Shown here: in pieces, positions 1-11,409 of the stretch | Layout of the letters: each line of letters opens with the position of its first letter | Position numbering within the stretch: the first letter of the stretch is position 1 | Origin: Lathyrus oleraceus | Lineage: Eukaryota > Streptophyta > Magnoliopsida > Fabales > Fabaceae | Direction: 5' to 3' | DNA: 64,000 bases | Assembly: GCF_024323335.1 (NCBI RefSeq) | Contig: NC_066579.1 | Location: 239,181,475 to 239,245,474, forward strand | Translations under genes and position numbers: made by a program | The notes under the pieces: model-generated | Told to the model about the DNA's origin: nothing | What the model saw: only the letters and a program-made list of their open reading frames with translations | Databases searched by the model: none

Positions 1-1319
1 TTCAGTTTTATGATCCTCTCTACTGGTGTTTCACTTTCCCTGATTATCAGCTTGTGCCTATGTTAGAGGAGTATGCTCATCTCTTGGGAATACCTGTATC
101 TAACAAGGTACCTTTTAGTGGATTGGAAGAGATTCCAAGATCTCATATCAAGAAATCTGAGATTGATGCTTATCTGGTGAAGAAATGCGGTATTCTTGGG
201 TTGACTTATGAGTTCCTCATTGGTAAAGCTACTGTCTTTGCTCAAGCCGGAAGCATGGATGCTTTTGAAACCATCTTTGTATTGCTCATGTATGGTCTAG
301 ATTTATTCCCTAACATTGACGGTTTTATTGATGTTAACGCCATTAGAATTTTCTTGGTTGGGAATCTTGTTCCTACTCTATTGGTTAACATGTATTTCTC
401 TTTGCATTTGAGAAATTCTAAAGGTGGTGGGACTCTTGTGTGTTGTGTTCCTCTTCTGTACAAGTGGTTTAGTTTGCACTTGCCTCAGACGCCTACTTTC
501 TTGGAGAACAAACAATGTCTACGGTGGTCTCAGAGACTTATGTCTCTCACTAATTATGATATTGTTTGGTATGATTCTACATTGAGTAGTGTGGATATTA
601 TTGATAGTTGTGGTGAATTCTCCAATGTGCCTCTCATTGGTACACAAGGAGAATTCAACTACAACCCTGCTTTGGCTCGTCGTCAACTTGGGTTCCCCTT
701 GAGAGACAAACCTAATAACACTTAGTTAGAAGGTCTTTTCTATCAAGAGGGTAAATATCCCCAACATTTGAAGCAAAGGATGATACATGCGTGGCATAAT
801 GTGCATAAGAAAGGAATATCCGAGCTTGGTCTGCGTAACTGTGTAGCTTTGGAAGCTTACACTACTTGGGTGAAGAAGAGAGCTTTAGAGTTGAAGATGT
901 CATACGCCTGTGAAAGACCTATGTCTTTGGTTGTGGCTAAGCCATCAACTCTCCCTAACCAAGATATAGAGGAGTTGTAAGACTCACTCACCAAGATGAA
1001 GCAAGAGAGAGATATGTGGGAAGAGTGGTTCCATGCTTTGATTCGAAAGCATGAATAGTTGCAGCTTGAGTTGAAAGACAAAGATGCGCTTATTGAGATT
1101 TTTGAAGACCGAGTAGTAAAGAGACAGAGAGAGCCATAGGGCCTATCCACCTCTAGCTTGCCTAAACCTTCTGGTGCTTGGAAGAAGATTGTTGATCAAT
1201 TTGTCCTTGAGAAGGCTCAGATGAAGACGTCCTTTGAGTCCGAGATTCGACGCATCCAAAGGAAGTGCGCGCCCGCAGGAAGATCATCTGATACCATTGC
1301 TAAGGGATCCTTAGGATGA
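1..1319 (+). pseudogene. Ogre ORF1 remnant (copy 1)
   Basis: This is the extra ORF that precedes gag in Ogre elements; its function is not established. One frame can be followed from the window edge to a TGA at 1317-1319, broken by in-frame stops at 723, 978, 1056 and 1137. The first ~240 residues form a globular part rich in Leu and Phe. The last ~130 residues are highly charged and look like coiled coil, as in copy 3 (44687-46152), which shows that the start lies upstream of this window. The stop at 723 is a CAG to TAG change relative to copies 2 and 3. No frameshift was needed to follow the frame, so decay here is mostly by point mutation. Confidence 0.85.
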
Positions 1320-1536
1320 TTAGTTTCCTTTTCTCTTGTATTTGTACTTTGGTTTCTAAAATTGTACTCAGTGTAATCCTTCCAAATTTTATGAATAAAA
1401 AGAGATTTTATTGTTAATCAAATTGTTATTATTACTATATATTTGAAAATAGCACTTCATATGTTCCTTGAAATTGAAAACAATCAAAAACATTGCATTT
1501 CATGCATAATTTGCATAGCAGGTTTTCTTCCGCCAG
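1320..1536 (+). other. ORF1-gag spacer, conserved in all three Ogre copies
   Basis: This noncoding stretch of about 217 bp separates the ORF1 stop from the gag ATG. The same sequence is recognisable at 11191-11409 and 59809-60030, including a pyrimidine-rich start, an AATAAA run at about 1393, an AT-rich tract and a run just before gag. The AATAAA could act as a poly(A) signal for an ORF1-only transcript, but this is inference. Confidence 0.6.
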
Positions 1537-3800
1537 ATGTCTTATCGATTATTCTTTTGTACTTCATCCAAGTTGACTCACGGATATAACACTCGCGCTA
1601 ATCAACCGAGGATAATGGAGTATCTAGAGCAAGAGAACATAGAGCTGAAGGAGGATATTTCCAAGTTAACGGTGCTGATGGAATATGTCATTATTGCACA
1701 TAACCAATCTTCACCAACTCCTGCAACTCCTCCCCAGAGGACTGTCATTTCTGAGATTGCTACCTCAACTGTTCTTGTTGCTGCCAGTCAATCCGGTCCT
1801 TCTATGCCTGCTGGATTCCCTTGGGGGATGCCACCCAATTTTGTGCCAGAAGGGTATGCGCACACTTGTTTCTATGTCGGCATCTATCCTGGTCATGTCT
1901 GTGCCACCTCCGGTCGTTCACACTCTGCCTTGTGTTGAGGACACTATCTATCATTCTGAGTCGTCTGAGAGCCCAGATGTATATGAGAATATGGATGAGA
2001 TGAAAGATCAATTCCTCGAGTTGCGTAAAGAGTTGAAGACCTTGAGAGAAAAAGATTTGTTTGGGAAGAGTGTTGTTGAGCTCTGCTTGGTCCCTAATAT
2101 TAAGATCCCGATGAAATTCAAGGTCCCGGACTTTGAAAAGTACAAAGGGAATACTTGCCCGCTAAGCCATCTTGTTATGTATGCCAGAAAAATGTTTACT
2201 CAGGCTGATAATGATCAGTTGTTAATTCCCTATTTCGAAGACAGTTTAACTCGAGTTGCTTTAAGGTGGGATATGGGTTTGGACAGTGCAAGCATCCGTA
2301 CTTTCAACGACTTAGGCGAGGCCTTTGTCAAGCAATATAAGTACAAAATGGATATGGCGCCTGATAGAGACCAATTGAGCTATATGTCTCAGAAGGATAA
2401 GGATACATTCAAGGAGTATTCCCATAGATGGAGGGAGTTAGCTGCCCATATCAGTCCGCCTTTGGAAGAGAAAGAAATGATGATGATCTTCTTGAAAATG
2501 TTAAGTTCATTTTATTACGAATGTATGATTGCAAGTGCCCCCGATGACTTTACCGAAATGGTAAACATGGGGATGAGGCTAGAAGAAGGAGTCCGTGAAG
2601 GACGTCTGTCTAAAGAAGAAGCATCATCCAACAAGAAATATGGTGGGAGTTTCTCCAAGAGGAAGGAGGGAGAAACTAATCCAGTGTCAGTGGGGAGGCA
2701 GAGGAGGCGTCATGTCAGAAAAAGTTCTCAACCCCGTCCACATCAACATCAAGTTTCTTTAGTAATTCTGGTTTTTTCCAGAAATTCTAATCAATCAGTT
2801 CCAATTCAACACCAACAACATCAACAACCCCAACAAAGAACCAACTACAACAACAATAATAATCATCATCAACAAAACTTCGAGAGGAAGAAAGTCTCGT
2901 TTGACCCTATTCCTATGACATATGCAAAATTATACCCATCATTAGTCCTCAAGAACCTCATTCAACCAAGAAATCCTCCGCAGATTCCTGAGCCACTACC
3001 ATGGTGGTTCAAACCTGACCTTCATTTCGCTTTTCACCAGGAAGCCCCTGGACATGACATAGAAAATTTCTACCCATTGAAATACGAAGTTTAGAAACTT
3101 GTGAAGAGTAGTATGGTGTCCTTTGAGGACAAAGCACCGAACGTAAAAGCCAATTTGTTTCCTGCTCATGGTAACGCTTCTGTCAACATGGTGGACGGTT
3201 GTCCATGGAACTTTAGAGTTTTTGTGTGCGACGTATCCGTAGGTCATTTATGGAAATGCATAAGACATTGTGTTTGATCAGTGATTGTGAACATGACCAT
3301 GATGGTTGTGTCATCTGTAGTACAAACCCCTGTGGGTGTATGGTCGTTAAGAGAGATATCCAGAAGTTGATGGATGAGAATGTAATCCAGATTCAACAGT
3401 CGAGGGATATAGATGATGTGAATGTTATTGTACCAGTATTTAAAACCAATGAGTGGGTGGTTATCCAATTTGATAGCAGCAGCAGTAATAATGTTAATAG
3501 ATCGGTATCGTCGTTGGTTATACGGTTAGCATGCCATGTCCCGTATGCATCCGATAAAGTTGTGCCATATCAATACAACGCCACTATGATTGAAGATGGT
3601 CAAGAGGTTTCTCTACCAGTCACAGACTCTATGGTGAACATTGCAGATATAGCAAAAGTGACCCGTAGTGGTCGTGTATTCAGTATAGTGTTTCCAAAAA
3701 TAGTTGAAGATGCCACAACAAGTAAGAAAGTAGAGATTCCTGCAGTGAATCCAGTTAGTGCTCCAGCATGTCAGTCTGGTGAGTCCAGCAAGTTGAAGGC
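1537..3800 (+). pseudogene. gag: Ogre gag (copy 1), frameshifted
   Basis: Capsid/nucleocapsid precursor of the element. The start is the ATG at 1537, the only conserved one after the spacer. A short coiled-coil stretch comes first. The frame then shifts near 1870 into the frame open to 3094, which holds the retrotransposon gag domain (roughly 2090-2600) and Gln/Asn/His-rich low complexity at about 2790-2880. A TAG at 3092 and another shift near 3220 follow. The CX2HX5HX4C zinc-knuckle-like motif present in copies 2 and 3 has both cysteines replaced by Phe here (about 3027-3071). Gag continues into protease without a start, as expected for a gag-pro polyprotein. The gag/pro border is approximate. 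Confidence 0.85.
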
Positions 3801-4874
3801 TAACGATGATGATGAGGTGCTAAGGTTAATAAAAAGAAGTGAGTTAAATGTTGTGGAGCAGCTGCTCCAGACTCCGTCAAAAATCTATGTGATGTCATTG
3901 TTGATGAATTCTGAGGCACACAGAGAAGCGTTGCAGAAAGTGCTAGAGCGGGCTTATGTTCAGCAGGATGTGATTGTGGATCAGTTTGACCACATAGTTG
4001 CCAACATTACTTCTTGTAATAATTTGAGCTTTTGTGACGAAGAGAGTCCTGAGGAAGGTAGGAATCACAATTTGGCACTGCACATTTCAATGAATTGCAA
4101 GGAGGACCCTCTATCCAATGTGTTGGTTGACACTGGTTCATCTTTGAATATGCTTCCGAAGTCAACTTTGTCAAGGCTTTCTTAACAAGGCGCCCCAATG
4201 AGGTACAGTGGCATAATTGTTAAAGCGTTCAACAGTTCTCGAAAAACTGTCATTGGTAAAGTGGACCTTCCAGTTAAGATAGGTCCGAGTGATTTCCAGA
4301 TTACTTTCCAGGTAATGGATATCCACCCGGCCTACAGTTGTCTGTTGGGAAGGCCATGGATTCATGAAGCAGGAGCTGTAATGTCTATTCTACACCAGAA
4401 GTTGAAATTCGTGAAGAACGGCAAGCTTGTCGTTGTTGGTGGAGAGAAGGCACTACTAGTGAGCCATTTGTCATCTTTTACTTATGTTGAAACTGAGGAG
4501 GAGGGTGGAACATCGTTCTAAGCCTTTTCTATTGTTGAGGAGAAGAAGACTGGGGAACCCATGTCTTCTTTAAAAGATGCACAAAAGGCTATTGAGGATG
4601 GAAGCATTGATCAGTGGGGCCGTATGATAGAGATTGCTGAGAACAAGAATAGGGCTGAATTGGGATTTCAACCAGGGTCATTCAATGTCAAAGTTGAAGT
4701 TATGAAACCAAGTTTATGCAGTGGAGGATTCATTCATGGGAATGATCAACACTCAGCTATTGTGATTGAAGACAGTGATATTGAAGATGAAGCTTGCGCC
4801 ATCTTTGTGACGCATGGCCGAATTTTCAACCATTGGGTTGTTGTTGATGTTCCTACTGTTATTCATCGCTCTAA
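3801..4874 (+). pseudogene. pro: Ogre aspartic protease and linker, exon 1 of gag-pro-pol (copy 1)
   Basis: Retropepsin-like aspartic protease that would cleave the polyprotein. The active-site triplet is intact as Asp-Thr-Gly at 4129-4137, preceded by a hydrophobic strand. The C-terminal part (4321-4374) holds a LLGRPW-type motif usual near the end of plant gypsy proteases. In-frame stops occur at 4183 (TAC to TAA) and 4519 (CAA to TAA); otherwise one frame runs to the splice donor at 4875. A Glu/Asp-rich linker follows the protease and is shared by the other copies. Of the three protease copies in the window this is the only one with an intact Asp-Thr-Gly. Confidence 0.85.
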
Positions 4875-5123
4875 GTAATTTATTTTTCATTTTTTAATAA
4901 AAATCCTTCTCCTATGCCTAAGGGAGAAGCGAACATTATTGGGCATTTCTATTATTATCATCAATAAAATACATTTTTTATTCATCCACATTTATGATGT
5001 TTTATTTTTACTTTTTTCTTTTCTGAAAATGGTAATCGCAAAAAAAAAATAACAATCTTCCATCAGCATAATATTTGCTCACAATTCACTTCTCTAAAAT
5101 CAAAATATCAAATCATTATGCAG
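4875..5123 (+). other. Ogre intron between pro and pol (copy 1)
   Basis: A 249-bp AT-rich segment begins GTAATT directly before the pro stop codon and ends TTATGCAG before the pol exon. Removing it takes out the TAA at 4876 and leaves pro and pol in one frame. Homologous introns with the same ends lie at 63383-63637 and, on the minus strand, 26036-26289. A spliced intron here is an established trait of Ogre elements; splicing in this copy is inferred. Confidence 0.8.
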
Positions 5124-6880
5124 GTTGGTTCTCAAACCCATTGAATACAATGATCATACTCCCTCTCCAAACTTTGATTTCCCTGTGTTTGAAGCTGAGG
5201 AAGAGACTAATGATGAAGAAGTATCTGATGAATTATCTCGTTTACTTGAGCACGAGGAAAAAGCCATTCAGCCATTTGAAGAGCAGATTGAATTGGTCAA
5301 CTTGGGTTCCGAAGATGATGTAAAGGAAGTCAAGATTGGGTGTCAACTGTGTTCAGAAGCTAAGAAGGGGTTGATTGATCTTCTTCGAGAATACTCTGAT
5401 ATGTTTGCTTGGTCTTATCAAGACATGCCTGGTTTAGATTATGAGATTGTAGAGCATAGATTATCGTTAAGTTCATAATGCTCGTCGATCAAGAAGAAGT
5501 TGAGAAGAAATCATCTTGATATGGCAGTTAAGATCAAAGAGGAAGTGCAGAAGCAGAATGATGATGGTTTTCTTGTAACCTCTGAATATCCGCAGTGGGT
5601 GGCCAATATTGTGCATGTTCCAAAGAAAGATCGAAAAGTATGCATGTGTGTTGATTACAGAGATTTGAACAAAGTTAGTCCGAAAGATGATTTTCCTCTG
5701 CCACACATTGATATGTTGGTAGACAATACAGCTAAAATTCAAAGTCTTTTCGTTTATGGACGTATTTTCCGGTTATAATCATATCAAGGTGGCACCTAAA
5801 GATATGGAGAAGACTACATTCATTATGTCCTAGGGAACATTTTGTTATAGAGTGATACGTTTCAGTTTAAAGAATGATGGTGCAACATACCAGAGAGCTA
5901 TGACCACTCTCTTTCATGATATGATGCATAAAGAGATTGAACTTTACGTTGATAATATGATTGCCAAATCAAGTAATGAAGAAGAACATGTTGAGCATTT
6001 GTTGAAATTATTCTAGCGTTTGAGGAAATATAAACTCCGCTTGAATCCCAATAAGGGTACTTTTGGTGAACTTTACGTTGATAATATGATTGCCAAATCA
6101 AGTAATGAAGAAGAACATGTTGAGCATTTGTTGAAATTATTCTAGCGTTTGAGGAAATATAAACTCCGCTTGAATCCCAATAAGGGTACTTTTGGTGTTC
6201 GTTCTAGTAAATTGTTGGGCTTTATTATCAGTGAGAAGGGTATTGTAGTTGATCCTGCCGAGGTCAAAGCAATACAAGAGATGCATGTGCCGAAAACTGA
6301 GAAGCATGTCAGAGGATTTCTCGACCGCTTGAATTATATCTCAAGATTTATATCACATATGACTGCCACATATGCGTATATATTCAAGCTTCTCCGGAAA
6401 GATCAGTCTTGTGATTGGATAGAAGATTTCCATAAAGATTTTGATAGTATCAAAGAATATCTGCTTGAGCCTCCGATTCTGCCTTCGCCTGTTGAAGAAA
6501 GACCTTTGATCATGTATATGATTGTGCTTGATGAGAATATGGGTTGTGTTCTTGGTCAGCAAGATGAATCTGGGAAGAAAGAGTATGCAATTTACTACCT
6601 CAGTAAGAAGTTCACCGACTGTGAGACTCGGTATTCTATGCTTGAAAAGACATGTTGCGCATTGGCTTGGGCTGCTAAACGTCTGTGCCAGTATATGTTG
6701 AATCATACTACTTGGTTGATATCCAAAATGGATCCAATCTAGTACATTTTTGAGAAGCCTGCTTTAATTGGGAGGATTTTCCGTTGGTAGATGTTATTAT
6801 CCGAGTACGATATTGAATACCGATCTCAAAAAGCTATTAAGGGTAGTGTCTTGGTTGATCATTTGGCTCACCAACCGATT
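5124..6880 (+). pseudogene. pol: Ogre reverse transcriptase and classical RNase H (copy 1)
   Basis: RT copies the element RNA into DNA. An acidic linker (5124-5330) leads to the RT domain, with a VDYRDLN motif at about 5650. The catalytic YVDD box reads YVDN at about 5945. Lesions: stop at 5476, a +1 frameshift near 5734, a stop at 5831, and a perfect 129-bp tandem duplication at 5939-6196 that doubles the YVDN region. A TAG at 6014 (and its duplicate at 6143) follows this box and is also present in the minus-strand copy. The RT connection and classical RNase H follow at 6149-6742, with one more TAG at 6740. Non-functional. Confidence 0.88.
5939..6196 (+). repeat. Perfect 129-bp tandem duplication inside RT
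   Basis: Two directly adjacent copies, 5939-6067 and 6068-6196, appear identical by eye. The unit is 43 codons long, so it keeps the frame. The minus-strand Ogre copy has only one unit (around 25090-25220), so the duplication is private to copy 1. Confidence 0.93.
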
Positions 6881-7420
6881 GAAGATTACCAGTTAGTGCA
6901 GTATGATTTTCCTAACGAAGAGATTTTGTACTTGAAGATGAAAGATTGTGATGAACCATTGCTTGAAGAAGGGCCAGAACCTGGTTCCCGTTGGGGTATG
7001 GTATTTGATGGAGCTGTTAATTCATATGGTAATGGCATTGGGGTAGTGATTATTACTCCTCAAGACACTCATTTTTCATTTACAGCTAGATTAACTTTCA
7101 AATGTACATACAATATGGCCGAGTATGAAGCTTGCATTATGGGGCTTGAAGAGGCCATTGATCTCAGAATCAAATATTTGGACGTCTATGGAGATTCAAC
7201 TTTGGTTGTGAACCAGATCAAAGGTGAATGGGAGACGAATCAACCCTATTTGATACCGTATAGAGATTATGCGAGGATGATTTCAACTTTCTTTACAAAG
7301 GTTGAGTTTCATCATATCCCTCGAGATGAAAACCATATGGCAGATGCTCTTGCAACATTGGCTTCCATGATTGTGGTGAAATTTTGGAATGTAGTTCCCA
7401 ATTTGATTGTAATACGTCTT
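6881..7420 (+). pseudogene. Archaeal-type second RNase H of Ogre pol (copy 1)
   Basis: After the classical RNase H comes a second RNase H fold of the RVT_3 / archaeal-like type, which is known as a hallmark of the Tat lineage. Visible motifs are an Asp in the FDGAVNS strand near 7008, Glu in the MAEYEA helix near 7120, Asp in the YGDS strand near 7190, and the MADALA segment near 7340. It would remove RNA from RNA:DNA hybrids. The frame is open from 6791 to 7870. The enzyme could only be made as part of the pol polyprotein, which is broken elsewhere. Confidence 0.8.
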
Positions 7421-8692
7421 GATAGGCCAATTCATGTGTTTTTTGTTGAAGTGGTCAGAGATGAAAATTTGTGGTATTTTGATATCAAGTGTTTCCTCCA
7501 AAGTCAAATTTACCTGTCTGGGGCATCTTTGAAAGATAAGAAGACTTTGAGGAGATTAGCTGGCAACTTCTACCTGAATGGTGATGTGCTTTATATAAGA
7601 ATTTTCGATATGGTTTTGCTCAGATGTGTGGATAGACACGAAGCATACCTATTGATGATTGAAGTCCGTGAACGTTCCTTTGGTACTCACTCCAATGGAC
7701 ATGTTATGGCAAAGAAGATGTTGAGAGCAGGTTACTATTGGCTGACAATGGAATATGACTATTGCAAGTTTGTGAAGAAATGCCACAAGTGTCAAATTTA
7801 TATAGATAAGATTCATGTTCCTCCGACACTATTGAATGTCATTTCCTCTCCATGGCCCTTCTCCATGTGAGGAATATATATGATTGGTATGATTGAGCCC
7901 AAAGCTTCGAACGGACATTGTTTCATTCTAGTGGCTATCGATTGCTTCACAAAGTGGGTTGAAGAGGCATCGTATACAAATGTGACCAAGCAAGTTGTTG
8001 TGAGGTTTATCAAGAATCAGATTATATGCCGGTATGGTGTGCCAAGTAAGATCATTACTAATAATGGATCGAACTTGAATAATAATATGGTGGAAGCTCT
8101 TTGTAAAGACTTCAAGATTGCACATCATAATTCTTCTCCCTACAGACCTAAGATGAATGGGGCTGTTGAAGTTGCAAATAAGAACATTAAGAAGATCATT
8201 CAAAAAAATGGTTGTAACATATAAAGATTGGCATGAGATGCTCCCATTTTCTTTGCATGGGTGTCGTACATCCATTCGCACTTCAACAGGGGTAACCCTT
8301 TTCTCACTTGTTTATAGCATGGAAGTTGTGCTCCCAATAGAGGTTGAGATCCCATCATTGTGTGTCTTGATGGAAGCCAAGTTGACAGAAGTTGAATGGT
8401 GTCAAACCAGATATGATCAGCTGAATTTGATTGAAGAGAAAAGATTGGTTTCCATTTCTCATGGTCATTTGATAAGAAGGTCAAGCCTCGTGTGTTTAGA
8501 GAAGGTGACCTCGTGCGCAAGAAGATTCTATCTTTCAAGCCTGATGCCATGGGCGAATGAACTCCTAATTATGAAGGCCTATATGTTGTTAAGAGAGCCT
8601 TTTCAGGAGGTGTTTTGATTCTTACAACTATGGATGGTGAAGAGTTCACTCATCCTGTGAATGTCGATGCAGTCAAGAAATACTTCGCCTAA
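7421..8692 (+). pseudogene. Ogre integrase (copy 1)
   Basis: Integrase inserts the DNA copy into the genome. The N-terminal zinc finger is recognisable as two His (about 7690-7705) and a CX2C pair near 7781-7792. The core has the first Asp in AIDCFTKW (about 7940) and the Glu in GAVEVANK (about 8170), but the second Asp is Asn (TNNGSN, about 8060). Lesions are a stop at 7868, a +1 shift in an A run near 8206, and a 28-bp deletion near 8468 relative to the minus-strand copy. The last frame ends at the TAA 8690-8692, the same end as in that copy. Confidence 0.85.
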
Positions 8693-10020
8693 AAAAAAGA
8701 ACAACTCGCTAAGTTGAAAACCCGAAAGGGCGACTTAGGCAAAAATGAGCGTCTCGGTGGATTGAAAACTCGAAAGGGCGATCTAGGAAAAAGTTAGAGA
8801 CATAAAAAGAAAAATTTATCTTGATAGATTGAGTACCCCACCTTGGGGAAATCTAGGCAAAATTAGGGATTATGGCAAGTAACTACATTCAGTTGGGTCA
8901 TAGTCATGGAGGCAGTTTAAAGCAAGTCATTTGGTTCTTATTCATTATTCTCAACCAAAGCCAAGAGCACATTGGATATTGAAGTTGGTAGGAGGAGTAG
9001 TGATCATTGTATTCAATGTAGCCCTTCCCCATGTAAATTACCATTTTTCAACTTTTGTACCAATCCATGGAGTCTTGTCATTTACAGACTACCATTCTAT
9101 TAAATAAAGTTGAGATTTTTATCCAATTGTTTCTACTCTTATTTATTTCTGCTAAATAAAATTGAATTTTATGATGATAATTTTGAAATAAATTAATAAA
9201 TAAAAATCATTTTTTTCTTAAGAATATAAAAATAATTACTCTAAGAACAATCGATTTCAGCAAGGAATATCAATAGGAGTCTGAGAACAGGTAAGTCTTG
9301 AAATGTGAAGCCTCGTTGGTCTTCCCCAAGCAGTTGGTTTGGTGATTTTTCCCCAACAGTTCGTCAGGTATTCCTAACTGAGTTGGAGGGTCACATCCCC
9401 AGCAATTGGCTTAGATCCCCGTGTAGAGTTTTATCTCTTGTAACTTTCGGTAGAGTTCATCTTCAGATATCGAAGATCTCTTGTTCCCGACAGTTTTTGG
9501 ATTCTGAGCAGTGTTTGATCTGGTCCCCTGCAAGGTTGTCTCCCATTCGATATGGTGTTGACCTAAAATTCCCCGCAGCATTGACAATTTGAATCCTCAG
9601 CAGATCCTTTCTCTCTCCCCAACCAGGTTTGAGTTATTCAGAGTTGGATGATTTGTGTCCATCCCTAGAATTTTTCTCCAGATGGTGCTTCCATCCTGTC
9701 GAGATTAGCCGAGTGTTGCAGCGATGATTCAAGTATATGATATTTGTATCCTTTGTCTTGTTTTGTAAGCATAATCATACATCGGATATTTCATTATGTA
9801 TTTTTATTTACATTTGACTCCTTTATTCTGATCCTCTGCTTCGGTGATATTATTTCCCCAGGCAGGTTTGGTGCGTCGGTTCTCCTTCAATTGTAGAGTG
9901 TCATCCCTTTAAGCAGAAAGAATATAACCTTTCTCATTCCCCACTAAGTGGTTTCCCCATGGATGATTATTATTTCAGTTTCCTCCCCAGTTAATTATCT
10001 GGATGGAGTCATTCCCCTTG
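8693..10020 (+). other. Ogre 3' UTR (copy 1), truncated
   Basis: No coding sequence. Two diverged repeats of a motif containing CGAAAGGGCGA lie at about 8722-8790, right after pol. The stretch 9300-9990 aligns to the reverse complement of the minus-strand Ogre 3' UTR (16450-16921 plus 21777-22015). It stops at about 10020 before reaching a minisatellite, PPT or LTR. Confidence 0.75.
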
Positions 10021-11190
10021 GGTTATGCCCATCTCTTAGGAATAGCCGTATCTGACAAGGTACCTTTTAGTGGATTGGAAGAGATTCCCATATCTCATAT
10101 CATAGCTGAAGCTCTTCATTTGAAGAAATCCGAGATTGATGCTCATCTGGTGAAGAAATGAGGTATTCTTGGGTTGACTTCTGAGCTCCTCATTGGTAAA
10201 GCTATTGTCTTTGTTCAAGCCGGTAGCATGGATGCTTTTGAAGCCATCTTTGTATTGCTCATTTGTGGTCTAGCTTTGTTTCTAACATTGACGGTTTTTT
10301 TGATGTTAACACCATTAGAATTTTCTTGATTGGGAATCATGTTCCTACTTTGTTGGGTGACATGTATTTATCTTTGCATTTGAGAAATTCTAAAGGTGGT
10401 GGGACTCTTATGTGTTGTGTTCCTCTTCTGTAAAAGTGGTTTATTTCGCACTTGCCTCAGACACCTGCTTTTTTTGAGAACAAACAATGTCTACGGTGGT
10501 CTCCAATGTGCCTCTCATTGGTAGACAAGGAGGAATCAACTACAACCCTGCTTTGGCTCGTCGTCAACTTGGGTTCCCCTTGAGAGACAAACCTAATAAC
10601 ACTCAGTTAGAAGGTCTTTTCTATCAAGATGGTAAATATCCCTAACATTTGAAACAAAGAATGATACATGTGTGGCATAATGTGCATAGGAAAGGAAGAT
10701 CTGAGTTTGGTCCGCGTAACTGTGTAGCTTTGGAAGCTTACACTACTTGGGTGAAGAAGAGAGCTTTTGAGCTGAAGATGTCGTATGTCTGTAAAAGAAC
10801 TATGTCTTTGGTTATGGATGAGCCATCAACTCTCCCTAACCATGATATAGAGGAGTTGGAAGATGCACTCACCAAGATGAAGCAAGAGAGAGATATGTGG
10901 GAAGAGTGGTTCCATGCTTTGATTCGAAAGCATGAAGAGTTGCAGCTTGAGTCGAAAGACAAAGATGCGCTTATTGAGATACTTGAAGATCGAGCAGTAA
11001 AGCGATAGAGAGAGCCAGCGGGCCTATCCACCTTTAGCATGCCTCAACCTTCCGGTGCTTGGAAGAAGATTGTTGATCAGTTTGTCCTTGAGAAGGCTCA
11101 AATGAAGACGTCCTTTGATTCCAAGATTCGATGCATCCGAAGAAAGTACGCGCCCGCAGACAGATCATTTGATACCATTTCTAAGGGGAT
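10021..11190 (+). pseudogene. Ogre ORF1 remnant (copy 2)
   Basis: Homologous to 60-1319 and 44920-46152, but more decayed. There are stops and frameshifts throughout 10021-10640, and a deletion of over 100 bp near 10500 removes the segment around copy-1 positions 525-625. The C-terminal coiled-coil part is open at 10649-11008 and ends at a CAG to TAG change (11006). The usual end of ORF1 (GGATCCTTAGG) is deleted near 11187. Function of ORF1 is unknown. Confidence 0.8.
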
Positions 11191-11409
11191 GATTAGTTTC
11201 CTTTTCTCTTGTATTTGTACTTTGGTTTCTGAAATTGTACTCAATGTAATCCTTCCGAGTTTTATGAATAAAAAGAGATTTTATGGTTAATCAAGTTGTT
11301 ATTATTATTATATATTTGCAAATAGCACTTCATATGTTCCTTGAAATTGAAAACAATCAAAAAAATTGCATTTCATGCATCATTCGCATAACATGTTTTC
11401 TTCCGCCAG
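11191..11409 (+). other. ORF1-gag spacer (copy 2)
   Basis: Same noncoding spacer as 1320-1536 and 59809-60030, with the AATAAA run (near 11270) and the AT-rich tract kept. Confidence 0.6.

Larger units (their letters stand above)
1..10020 (+). mobile_element. Ogre-type LTR retrotransposon, copy 1 (5' end outside window, 3' LTR missing)
   Basis: The order ORF1, gag, protease, intron, RT, RNase H, second RNase H, integrase and long 3' UTR is that of Ogre elements (Ty3/gypsy, Tat lineage) of legumes. The copy enters the window within ORF1. It ends without a 3' LTR: at about 10020 its 3' UTR passes directly into the middle of ORF1 of a second copy. Every reading frame carries stops or frameshifts, so it is a dead copy. 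Family assignment rests on layout, motifs and similarity to the two other copies in the window. Confidence 0.9.
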
